In this document: positions 17,554-25,863 of the stretch, in pieces
How the letters are laid out: every line of letters starts with the position of its first letter
How positions within the stretch are numbered: position 1 is the stretch's first letter
The notes under the pieces: generated by a model
Database searches by the model: none
Told to the model about the DNA's origin: nothing
The model's input: only the letters and a program-made list of their open reading frames with translations
Program-made: the position numbers and the translations under genes
Assembly (NCBI RefSeq): GCF_001310225.1
Contig: NZ_CP012898.1
Span: forward strand, 3,590,001-3,654,000
Length of the DNA stretch: 64,000 nt
Reading direction: 5' to 3'
Origin: Pseudalgibacter alginicilyticus
GTDB lineage: Bacteria; Bacteroidota; Bacteroidia; Flavobacteriales; Flavobacteriaceae

Positions 17554-19809
17554 ATGCCTTTATTTATAAGAAGTTTAAAGTGTTCAAAAATAATTTTAAT
17601 GCTGTTTGCTTTTATGATAACTACGTCATTTTTTGCACAAAATATTCCTGCAAAAAATGTTATTGAAAACCAAAAACTTTCAGCTTATTTAACCGATGCT
17701 GTTAAAGATGATTTAGGAGGAGATAGTAAAATTACAGAAGCGATTCTGGCTGCATATCTTCGCGCAAAATTTTCCGAACGTTATTTTTATAATTGGCAGG
17801 ATTTTGAGACACGATTTTCTACTTATAAATTAGAATATCCCCATGTTATAAAAAATCATGAGGAACGAGCTTTGCAGCATATGTCTTTATTTCAAGATTC
17901 TACACAGTGGGTACTACCGTTCAATTATAAAAATGGCAAGCCTGTTAATGCGTATGCTTTAAGGCATTTGGCACGTCAGCATAAAATGGTAGATATTGCT
18001 TTTTATTATCATTATCAAAATCAGGACATAAAATATTTGAACTATTTTAAAAACCAATTACAATCACTTAATGTGGCATTTCATTTGGGCGCTTATGAAA
18101 AAATTGAAGATGGGAATGGTGTTTATGAAGCTTTTCGCTCTGGCTACCGCATTTTAAATTGGTTACATATTCATAATATGTTTTTGGGTCAAGAAAATTA
18201 TTCTGATGCAGATCAACTAACTACTATCGCAACATTGCTTCAGCATGGGGCGCATTTGTATGAACATAATGCTGAGTTTAAACCAGGCAATCATCAAACA
18301 AGAGGATTATCTGCCTTAGCGATGCTTTCTATTTTGCTAAGAGATTTTAAAGGAACCAATAAGTGGTATGAGCGCTCTATGGAGCTTTTGGAGCAACATT
18401 TATCTAAAGAAATTAATGAAGATGGTTTTCAATTTGAACGTACAATTCATTACCATATGAGTGATATTGGGAATTATTATTATGTATATCAGTTAGCCAA
18501 AATAAGTAAGTTAGATGTTAAACTTTTTTGGAAAGAAAAGTTAAAATCGCTTTTTGTAAGCTTAACAAAATTAGCATATCCAGATAAGTATGCTCCTGTG
18601 CTTTCCGATGATACAGATGAGCCTTGGGCAGAAAAAAATGATATTTCAGGGGCCTTAACTTTAGGGTATTTATTATTTGATTCGCCTAAAATGGGATATT
18701 TTGCTAATAAAAACGTGTCATCAAATATGTTTTGGTATGTTACTGATGATCAGCTGAATATATTGAATAATATTGAATCGCAATTTCCAACCATGAAATC
18801 TGTTGAATTTCCAACTACGGGTTATTATATTATGCGAGAAGGTTGGAAGCCTGATGATAAAATGATGATTATTTCTTCGGGATTGGATACCGAAAAACCA
18901 GACCATCAACATGGTGACATGTTAGGAGTACAAGCTGTAGCAAATGGTAAAGTGATACTTCCAAATTATCAAGTAAGATATTCCCTTGAAGATTTAGAAT
19001 TATTTAAAAACTCTATGACAAAAAATGTTGCATTGGTTGATAATGAATTACAGGGTAAACAATATACGTCTAATCAAGGTGGGAGTGGTTTTGGCAAATT
19101 TCTTCAATTGCCAAAACCAAAAACTATAGTTTGGAAAACTAATAAAAATTTAGATGTTTTTATTGGTAGTCATGATGGTTTTAAAAATATAGGTGTTGAT
19201 TATAGTAGGCAGGTTATTTATTTGAGAGATGATTTCTGGATTGTAAAAGATAATTTTTCATCAGATGAATATCATGATTATAAACAAGTTTGGCAAGGTC
19301 ATTACAGTTTGGAGGAAGGAGCTAACTTAATTCGCTCCACGTTTGATAATGCCTCCGGTTTAGATATTTTTCAAATTTGTGAAACAGATTCCGTATTTAG
19401 TTCAGGACAGCGTGGTAAACAATGGTCGGTAATTACTAAAAGAAGAAAAAAAGCATTTAATTTTATTACTGTTTTATATCCATATAAAGGATATTCTAAT
19501 AGAATAGATGAAACAAGTAATGAACCAAAAATAAAAGGCTGGGAGATAAACAACTCTAAGCTGAAGTTGTCAGGTAATAACGTTTCTTCATTATCAAAAC
19601 AAGACGAAAGTTTGTGTTTTTCAGTTAAAAAAATTGAATATAATGAGATTTTAATTGAGTTTTCTGAAGTTTCAGACGTTTATATATTATTTAAGGATGA
19701 TAGTTTTGTTATTCAATCCTTACATGATAAAAATATTCAAGTTTTATTTAAAAATTCTAAATTTATAAAATCCATACCCCTTAAGCCAGGAGAGATATTA
19801 ACTTACTGA
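17554..19809 (+). CDS. Heparinase II/III-superfamily polysaccharide lyase, family not assigned
   Basis: The preferred start is the ATG at 17554, which gives a clean signal peptide (MPLFIRSLKC through FFAQ) and about 751 residues. A GTG overlapping the previous stop at 17479 would add an implausible 25-residue extension. An alpha-helical toroid domain (about 30-350) is followed by a beta-sandwich heparinase II/III C-terminal half. Candidate catalytic residues are Asn246-His247 (PGNHQTRG), Tyr300 in RTIHYHM, and a histidine in DHQHGDMLG. The sequence lacks the YYTEGPYYQRY motif of PL17, and I could not assign it to PL12, PL15, PL39 or another family. Its position between PL6 and PL17 genes suggests an alginate oligosaccharide lyase. 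It ends about 120 bp before operator site B. Confidence 0.85.
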   Translation: MPLFIRSLKCSKIILMLFAFMITTSFFAQNIPAKNVIENQKLSAYLTDAVKDDLGGDSKITEAILAAYLRAKFSERYFYNWQDFETRFSTYKLEYPHVIKNHEERALQHMSLFQDSTQWVLPFNYKNGKPVNAYALRHLARQHKMVDIAFYYHYQNQDIKYLNYFKNQLQSLNVAFHLGAYEKIEDGNGVYEAFRSGYRILNWLHIHNMFLGQENYSDADQLTTIATLLQHGAHLYEHNAEFKPGNHQTRGLSALAMLSILLRDFKGTNKWYERSMELLEQHLSKEINEDGFQFERTIHYHMSDIGNYYYVYQLAKISKLDVKLFWKEKLKSLFVSLTKLAYPDKYAPVLSDDTDEPWAEKNDISGALTLGYLLFDSPKMGYFANKNVSSNMFWYVTDDQLNILNNIESQFPTMKSVEFPTTGYYIMREGWKPDDKMMIISSGLDTEKPDHQHGDMLGVQAVANGKVILPNYQVRYSLEDLELFKNSMTKNVALVDNELQGKQYTSNQGGSGFGKFLQLPKPKTIVWKTNKNLDVFIGSHDGFKNIGVDYSRQVIYLRDDFWIVKDNFSSDEYHDYKQVWQGHYSLEEGANLIRSTFDNASGLDIFQICETDSVFSSGQRGKQWSVITKRRKKAFNFITVLYPYKGYSNRIDETSNEPKIKGWEINNSKLKLSGNNVSSLSKQDESLCFSVKKIEYNEILIEFSEVSDVYILFKDDSFVIQSLHDKNIQVLFKNSKFIKSIPLKPGEILTY

Positions 19810-19904
19810 AACATGAAAATGTGAATTTGCTTTTTAAAAAATATATTCATTATTTTAAAAAATAATCCTAATGATGTTAAATTTTTTAAATTAATACTAT
19901 AAGT

Positions 19905-19957
19905 TTTGATTTAGTGCTAATTAACTGTATATTTGGTAAACCAATCTGGTAAACCAA
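19905..19957 (+). promoter_or_regulatory. Promoter with nested palindromic operator (site B)
   Basis: TTTG at 19905-19908, a 19-bp spacer and TATATTTG at 19928-19935 form a promoter for the PL17 gene. TTGGTAAACCAA (19933-19944) overlaps the -7 element and is followed directly by TCTGGTAAACCAA (19945-19957). It is the shortest of the four sites, with two units. The predicted transcription start is near 19942, which supports 20001 rather than 19968 as the start codon downstream. Confidence 0.83.
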
Positions 19958-20000
19958 TGAATAAAAGTTGTTTTATCAGTTACCAACTAAATTAAATCTA

Positions 20001-22274
20001 ATGAAATTTAAAAATTATAGCTTAATTATAATATTGTTAGTGTGTTTAAATTTTATTTCTTGTAATGAGCAGACTGCAAATACTAATAAAACAGAGCAGG
20101 TGGTTGTTGGATCTGAGCACCCAAAGCTTATTCTTACCAAAACAGGTGTAGATAATATACGAAAATTATTGGGAACTATTCCCATTTTTGACGCATCACT
20201 TCAAGTAACAAAAGAAGAAGTGGATGCAGAAATAGCACTTGGTATTGACATACCAATACCAAAAGATTTTTCTGGAGGTTATACACATGAAAAACATAAA
20301 AGTAATTTTTTAATTTTACAGAAAGCAGGTGTGCTATATCAGATATTGGATGATGAAAAGTATGCTAAATTTGTAAAAGACATGCTTATGCAGTATGAAG
20401 CTATTTATAAATCCTTGCCTGTGCATCCTCAGACACGATCTTATGCTAGAGGAAAATTATTTTGGCAGTGTTTAAACGATTCTAATTGGTTGGTTTATGT
20501 GAGTCAAGCTTATGATTGTATTTATAATTATTTATCCAAAGAAGAACGGGATTTATTAGAAAATAATTTATTTCGCCCATTTGCAGATTATATTTCCATA
20601 GAAAATCCCCAGTTTTATAACCGAGTACACAACCACAGTACTTGGGGAAATTCTGCTGTGGGTATGATTGCTTTGGTGATGGATGATGATGACTTATTAC
20701 AACGTGCATTATATGGTATTAAAGACGTAGGCTTAGATCCAGAAGCAAAAGATAATGACGGTGGTTTTATAAAAGATAAGGATGGTAGAGCTGGCTTTTT
20801 AGCTAATTTAGAAGAACCTTTTTCTCCTGATGGTTATTATACTGAAGGACCGTATTATCAGCGTTATGCAATGTATCCCTTTTTAATTTTTGCTGAAGCT
20901 TTGCATAACGTTAAACCTGAATTAAAAATATTTGAGCATAAAAATGGGGTTTTATTAAAAGCTGTGGATGCATTGTTGCAATTATCGGATGCCGATGGTG
21001 ATTTTTTTCCACTAAACGATGGGCAGAAAGGAATGTCTTATTTTACAAGTGCTATGGTGTCCACAGTAAATATTGGTTATTATTTTGGTTCTCAAAACCC
21101 TGGGCTTCTTAGTATTGCTAAAAAACAAGGACAAGTTATGTTAGATGATTCGGGCTTAGCAGTAGCTATTGGTATAAAAGAAGGAAAAGCAAAACCCTTT
21201 GAAAAAAAATCAGTAAACTTAACCGATGGCCCAGATGGAAAACAAGGAGGAGTTGGTGTGTTAAGACACCAAGGCCTGGAGGTTGTTTTTAAATACGCCG
21301 CACAAGGTTTGAGTCATGGGCATTATGATAAATTATCATTTTCACTTTATGAAAATGGTGATGAAGTTATTCAAGATTATGGTTTAGCTCGTTTTGTTAA
21401 TATAGAACAAAAAGGGGGGGGGAATTATTTGAAAGAAAACACAACTTGGGCAAAACAAACCATAGCACATAATACTCTTACGCTAAATGCCACCTCCCAT
21501 TTTGAGGGTAAATATGAAATAGGAAGTAAGCATCATTCTAATTTGTATTTTTTTAACTTCGATAATCCAAAAATTCAAATAGCAAGTGCAAAAGAAAATA
21601 ATGCCTATCCAGGTACTGAAATGCATCGTACTATGGCTATTATAAAGGACGATAATTTTGAAAAACCCTTTGTATTGGATATAATGAAAATACAATCCAA
21701 TACAAATAATCAATATGATATGCCTTATTATTTTTTAGGTCAGGTTATTGAAACTAATTTTAAGTATAATGTAACCAGTACTTTAAATGCATTAGGAATC
21801 AAAAATGGCTATCAGCATTTATATGTTGAAGGTGTTGGGCAAGCACCTGAAGAAAACACTAAGTTTTTATGGCTTGATAAAGGTCGTTTTTATTCTCTGA
21901 CCTCTGTTTCAACACCCTCTGATGAATTATTTTTTACACGTATAGGAGCTAATGATCCAGAGTTTAATTTACGAAGGGAAGCAGCATTGATGACGCGAAG
22001 AAAAAACACCAAAAATACTATCTTTGTTTCTGTTATAGAACCTCACGGTAGTTATAGTCCAGTAAGTGAATTGGCGCTAAATTCAAAGAGTAATATAGCT
22101 GCATTGAAAATTGTTTTAGATACAGAAGATTATACAGCTCTTACAATTACAGATGTAAAGGATAACACCAAATTATTTGTAATATCTAATACAAATGCTT
22201 CAAAAGAAGCAAAACATACATTGAAAATAAACGAAAAGAACTACAGTTGGACAGGTTCTTATTATTATAAATAA
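20001..22274 (+). CDS. PL17 exo-oligoalginate lyase, lipoprotein
   Basis: Starting at the ATG at 20001, the product has 757 residues and a lipoprotein leader with Cys21 (LNFISCNEQ). The PL17 catalytic landmarks known from Alg17C are clear: Asn211-His212 in RVHNHSTWGN, the tyrosines of GYYTEGPYYQRYA (278-290), and His439/His441 in GLSHGHYDKLSF. The C-terminal beta domain includes NIEQKGGGNYL and TWAKQTIAHNTL. Members release unsaturated uronate monomers, which become DEH, from alginate oligomers in the periplasm. An uninterrupted run of nine G bases preceded by five A bases (21409-21422) encodes the conserved GGG and is a potential slippage site. KdgF, which acts on its product, is 23 bp downstream. 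Confidence 0.94.
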   Translation: MKFKNYSLIIILLVCLNFISCNEQTANTNKTEQVVVGSEHPKLILTKTGVDNIRKLLGTIPIFDASLQVTKEEVDAEIALGIDIPIPKDFSGGYTHEKHKSNFLILQKAGVLYQILDDEKYAKFVKDMLMQYEAIYKSLPVHPQTRSYARGKLFWQCLNDSNWLVYVSQAYDCIYNYLSKEERDLLENNLFRPFADYISIENPQFYNRVHNHSTWGNSAVGMIALVMDDDDLLQRALYGIKDVGLDPEAKDNDGGFIKDKDGRAGFLANLEEPFSPDGYYTEGPYYQRYAMYPFLIFAEALHNVKPELKIFEHKNGVLLKAVDALLQLSDADGDFFPLNDGQKGMSYFTSAMVSTVNIGYYFGSQNPGLLSIAKKQGQVMLDDSGLAVAIGIKEGKAKPFEKKSVNLTDGPDGKQGGVGVLRHQGLEVVFKYAAQGLSHGHYDKLSFSLYENGDEVIQDYGLARFVNIEQKGGGNYLKENTTWAKQTIAHNTLTLNATSHFEGKYEIGSKHHSNLYFFNFDNPKIQIASAKENNAYPGTEMHRTMAIIKDDNFEKPFVLDIMKIQSNTNNQYDMPYYFLGQVIETNFKYNVTSTLNALGIKNGYQHLYVEGVGQAPEENTKFLWLDKGRFYSLTSVSTPSDELFFTRIGANDPEFNLRREAALMTRRKNTKNTIFVSVIEPHGSYSPVSELALNSKSNIAALKIVLDTEDYTALTITDVKDNTKLFVISNTNASKEAKHTLKINEKNYSWTGSYYYK

Positions 22275-22297
22275 ATTAATCATAAAAAATTAAAAAA

Positions 22298-22672
22298 ATG
22301 AATCGATTTAGTGAAAAGTACATCATTACAAAAGATATGGAATGGGAAGAACTTGGAGGAGGTGTGTCTAGGAAATTCTTAGGTTATGATAATCAAATCA
22401 TGATGGTAAGAGTAAAATTTGAAAAAGGCGCATTTGGTTCCCCACATCAACATTTTCACACACAAGCAACATTTTGTGCTTCAGGAAAATTTGAATTTGA
22501 AATTGATGGTGAAAAGAAAATCGTTGAAGCAGGTGATGGCATTTATATTGAGCCCAATTTATTGCACAGTGCACTTTGTTTAGAGGCAGGTGAACTAATT
22601 GATACATTTAGTCCTGTAAGAGAAGATTTTTTGACTGGTGCAGGGGTGTCTTATTTTGGGGATAAGTCATAA
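22298..22672 (+). CDS. kdgF: Cupin protein KdgF, unsaturated uronate linearisation
   Basis: The 124-residue single-domain cupin has metal ligands of the KdgF pattern: His50, His52, a nearby Gln56 and His90 in the GSPHQHFHTQATF and EPNLLHSA segments. KdgF speeds conversion of 4,5-unsaturated uronates, released by lyases, into their linear ketone forms, feeding DEH reduction. The placement 23 bp after an exo-lyase gene, in a lyase operon, fits this exactly. The short length and lack of a signal peptide point to the cytoplasm. A strong terminator follows at 22730. Identification is good, though small cupins are diverse. Confidence 0.85.
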   Translation: MNRFSEKYIITKDMEWEELGGGVSRKFLGYDNQIMMVRVKFEKGAFGSPHQHFHTQATFCASGKFEFEIDGEKKIVEAGDGIYIEPNLLHSALCLEAGELIDTFSPVREDFLTGAGVSYFGDKS

Positions 22673-22729
22673 GTCTACAACTATTAGCTTCAAATAGAGC
22701 TTATAAGTTAAAATTAATGAGATAAAAAT

Positions 22730-22759
22730 AAAAAAGATAGGTGTAAACCTGTCTTTTTT
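22730..22759 (+). terminator. Rho-independent terminator after kdgF
   Basis: AAAAAAGATAGGT pairs with ACCTGTCTTTTTT around a GTAA loop, with a single G-T wobble. It closes the PL17-kdgF unit and lies about 100 bp before the first PL7 gene. Confidence 0.85.
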
Positions 22760-22855
22760 ATACCTGTTTACTTCCTGTTTAAGAGGTGCTTTGGAAAGTA
22801 AATTTTAAAATGTTTTTTTCTCAATCAATAAACTAAACAACAAATAAACATAATT

Positions 22856-23917
22856 ATGAATACTAAAATTATTAAAACAACATGGCAAACCCTTGTAATA
22901 ATTGGTGTACTATTATTAATGAATAGCTGCTTTAATACAACTAAAAAGGTTGATACAGAAATATCAGATACCATGACGTATCCAAGTGATGTTATTCCAT
23001 TTATGGATGAATTTAGTATCCTTTGTGGTGATGGTACAAGTTTTAAAGATTTAGAAAATGTAGAGCACAAAGATTTTTTTTATGTTTCAAATGATGGAAA
23101 AACAGATTGGGTAGTTTATAAAACTCCTAATTCGGGTGTTACTTCCAAAACATCAAATAACACAAGAACAGAATTAGGACAAAAAAAACATTGGATACCT
23201 GAAACGGGAGGTAAGCTAACAGGTACATTAAAAGTACAACACGTTTCTATTTCTGGAGACGCCAGAGTTGCAGCGTCTTATTCGGTAGTAGTAGGTCAAA
23301 TTCATAGTGATGAAGGTCATGAAAATGAACCTTTAAAAATATTTTATAAAAAGTTTCCTGGACATAAAAAAGGATCAGTTTTTTGGAATTATGAAATTAA
23401 TACCGAAGGAGATAATTCAAAACGATGGGATTATTCAACGGCCGTTTGGGGGCATGATATGTCTGTGGTTGGCTCTAGTCCAACAACGTATCCTGAAGAG
23501 CCTGAAGATGGGATTGAATTGGGAGAAGAATTTAGTTATGAAATAAACGTATATAAAGGTGTCATGTATCTAACGTTTTCTAGTAAAGAACATGAAACAA
23601 AACAATTTACTAAAGACCTGTTGAACTCAGAATTCTCAAAAAAATCAGAAATACCTCAACAAGTATTAACATTATACGCTGCAATTGGTCGTGATGGCGT
23701 GGAGCGAGTAAACGGATATGCTGATGAAATCCAATATTTTAAACAAGGTGCCTATAATCAAACCAATGGGAAAAATCCAGAAGAAAATATAGTTTGGAGT
23801 ACAGGAGCAGAAACTTATAATGGAGATATAGTGAAACAATACGCCAATGGGTGTTATACAGAAGTTTGGTTTAAACACGCAACTGTAGGTGCTGGGACAA
23901 TGCCAAATGAAAAATGA
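22856..23917 (+). CDS. PL7 family alginate lyase, lipoprotein (copy 1)
   Basis: The 353-residue protein has a lipoprotein leader (Cys25 in LLMNSCFN) and one PL7 beta-jelly-roll domain. The three PL7 motifs are visible: NNTRTELG (motif RxEL), VVGQIHS with the catalytic Gln and His, and YFKQGAYNQ with the catalytic Tyr. In the first motif the usual Arg after EL is Gly-Gln, a modest divergence. The QIH form usually goes with guluronate or mixed-block activity. The gene is closely similar to the PL7 at 27214, and the two flank the sugar-kinase fusion and transporter. The next gene begins 17 bp downstream. Confidence 0.9.
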   Translation: MNTKIIKTTWQTLVIIGVLLLMNSCFNTTKKVDTEISDTMTYPSDVIPFMDEFSILCGDGTSFKDLENVEHKDFFYVSNDGKTDWVVYKTPNSGVTSKTSNNTRTELGQKKHWIPETGGKLTGTLKVQHVSISGDARVAASYSVVVGQIHSDEGHENEPLKIFYKKFPGHKKGSVFWNYEINTEGDNSKRWDYSTAVWGHDMSVVGSSPTTYPEEPEDGIELGEEFSYEINVYKGVMYLTFSSKEHETKQFTKDLLNSEFSKKSEIPQQVLTLYAAIGRDGVERVNGYADEIQYFKQGAYNQTNGKNPEENIVWSTGAETYNGDIVKQYANGCYTEVWFKHATVGAGTMPNEK

Positions 23918-23934
23918 TTTTATAGAAAGGTAAT

Positions 23935-25821
23935 ATGATTTCTAATAATGTAATCTTTATAATGGGGGTATCAGGTTGTGGAAAGAGCACCATTGGTCAA
24001 TTATTAGCACAAAAACTTAATATTCCTTTTTTTGATGGTGATGATTTTCATCCACAATCAAATATTGATAAAATGAGTCATGGCATACCACTTAACGATG
24101 AAGATAGGTATGGCTGGTTGTTAACACTTAATAAGCTAGCGAAAAAACAAATACAAAAAAATAACTGCATTATAGTATGTTCTGCTTTAAAGAAATCTTA
24201 TAGAGATATTTTAAGTGAAGATGTTCAACGGCAAGTTAAATGGGTTTATTTAGTAGGAACTTTTAATCAAATTTTAGAGCGGATAAAAAAACGAGAACAT
24301 CATTTTATGTCTTCAGATTTATTACAATCACAGTTTGATACTTTAGAGGAGCCAAAGCAGGCTTTAGAAATAAATATAGGTTTAAAACCAGAAGTAATAG
24401 TTGAAAAAATAATAAAAGAAATAAAGATGAAATCAGAATTTGGTTTATTTGGTTTAGGAGTGATGGGAAGGAGCTTAAGTAGAAATTTAGCACAGAAAGG
24501 TTTTAAAATTTCTATGTATAATAGAGAAGTAAAAGGAACTGAAGAAGGAGTGGCTATTAGATTTAAAGAAGCTCATAAGGAGCTCAAGTCAGCACAACCA
24601 TTTTCAGAAATAAAAGCGTTTGTAAATTCTTTACAAACACCTAGACGCATCATGCTTATGGTTAATGCTGGTATGATAACTGATATGGTGATTGAAGATT
24701 TAATTCCATTTTTATCAGATGGAGATATTTTGATTGATGGGGGAAATTCTAACTATTTAAAAACTAAAGAACGTTATGATTATTTAAAAACTAAGAATAT
24801 ACATTTTATAGGAGCTGGCGTTTCAGGAGGAGAAGAAGGTGCTTTAAAAGGTCCTTCCATCATGCCAGGTGGAAACAAAGAAACTTATAACTTGATAAAG
24901 CCTTATTTGGAAAGTATAGCTGCTAAAGATGCTAATGGTTTGCCTTGTTGTACTTATATTGGAGAAGAAGGAAGCGGTCATTTTGTAAAAATGGTTCATA
25001 ATGGGGTTGAATATGTTGAAATGCAGTTATTGGCAGAAGTGTCTACTATTCTTAAATTAAAGGGTAACAACCCAAATGAAATTGCAGATATATTAGAATC
25101 ATGGAAATCGAAAGCTGATAGTTATTTATTAGGAATTACTATTGATGTTTTAAGAAAAAAGGATGGTGAAGATTGGTTAGTAAACAAAATAGTTGATAAA
25201 GCAGGTAATAAGGGTACAGGTAATTGGACTACTATTGCTACGGCACAATTAGGAGTTCCAAGTACATTAATAGCCACTGCATTATTTGCTCGTTACACCT
25301 CATTCTATAAAGAAGAAAGATTACAGTCAAGTGAAAATTTTAATATCAAACCAGCATCATTAAATTTAGAAATCATTGATATTTTAAATGCATATCAGTT
25401 TGCAAGAATAATAAATCATTATCAGGGACTTAAGCTAATATCGGAAGCAGGAAGATCGTATAAATGGGAGTTAAATTTAAGTGAAATTGCTAGGATATGG
25501 ACCAATGGTTGTATTATAAAATCTGATTTTATGGTAGATTTAATTTCGGTGTTAAAAGAAAATGATAATATTTTAAGTCATCAGTTTATAATTGATTTGA
25601 TACAGTCGTTTAAACCTTCAATAAACAAAGTGGTAGCACAATGTGTTTTAAGTGAATTAGCAATTCCTTGTTTAAGTGAGTCTGTTAATTTTTTAAATGC
25701 ATATACAACAGCAAATTCTTCAGCAAATATAATACAAGCGCAGCGCGATTATTTTGGGGCACATACTTACCAACGTATTGATGATGATTCGGGGAAGTTT
25801 CATCATACCAACTGGAAATAA
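23935..25821 (+). CDS. Gluconokinase / 6-phosphogluconate dehydrogenase fusion
   Basis: One uninterrupted frame encodes two complete enzymes. Residues 1-164 are a GntK-type gluconokinase with P-loop GVSGCGKS (11-18), the DGDDFHP substrate segment (34-40) and CSALKKSYRD (82-91). Residues 165-628 are a full 6-phosphogluconate dehydrogenase with Rossmann GLFGLGVMG (170-178), ILIDGGNSNY, SGGEEGALKGPSIMPGG, the catalytic-Lys segment HFVKMVHNGVEY and a C-terminal GAHTYQR tail. Gluconate would be phosphorylated and then oxidatively decarboxylated to ribulose 5-phosphate with NAD(P)H formation. Neither half shows missing catalytic motifs. It lies within the lyase block, 17 bp after PL7 and 42 bp before an NRAMP-like gene. 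Gluconate is not an alginate product, so its job here is unclear; supplying reductant for DEH reduction is one possibility. Confidence 0.92.
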   Translation: MISNNVIFIMGVSGCGKSTIGQLLAQKLNIPFFDGDDFHPQSNIDKMSHGIPLNDEDRYGWLLTLNKLAKKQIQKNNCIIVCSALKKSYRDILSEDVQRQVKWVYLVGTFNQILERIKKREHHFMSSDLLQSQFDTLEEPKQALEINIGLKPEVIVEKIIKEIKMKSEFGLFGLGVMGRSLSRNLAQKGFKISMYNREVKGTEEGVAIRFKEAHKELKSAQPFSEIKAFVNSLQTPRRIMLMVNAGMITDMVIEDLIPFLSDGDILIDGGNSNYLKTKERYDYLKTKNIHFIGAGVSGGEEGALKGPSIMPGGNKETYNLIKPYLESIAAKDANGLPCCTYIGEEGSGHFVKMVHNGVEYVEMQLLAEVSTILKLKGNNPNEIADILESWKSKADSYLLGITIDVLRKKDGEDWLVNKIVDKAGNKGTGNWTTIATAQLGVPSTLIATALFARYTSFYKEERLQSSENFNIKPASLNLEIIDILNAYQFARIINHYQGLKLISEAGRSYKWELNLSEIARIWTNGCIIKSDFMVDLISVLKENDNILSHQFIIDLIQSFKPSINKVVAQCVLSELAIPCLSESVNFLNAYTTANSSANIIQAQRDYFGAHTYQRIDDDSGKFHHTNWK

Positions 25822-25863
25822 CCAATCCAGATAAAACACATTTACCAATTAAACTAGAATATT

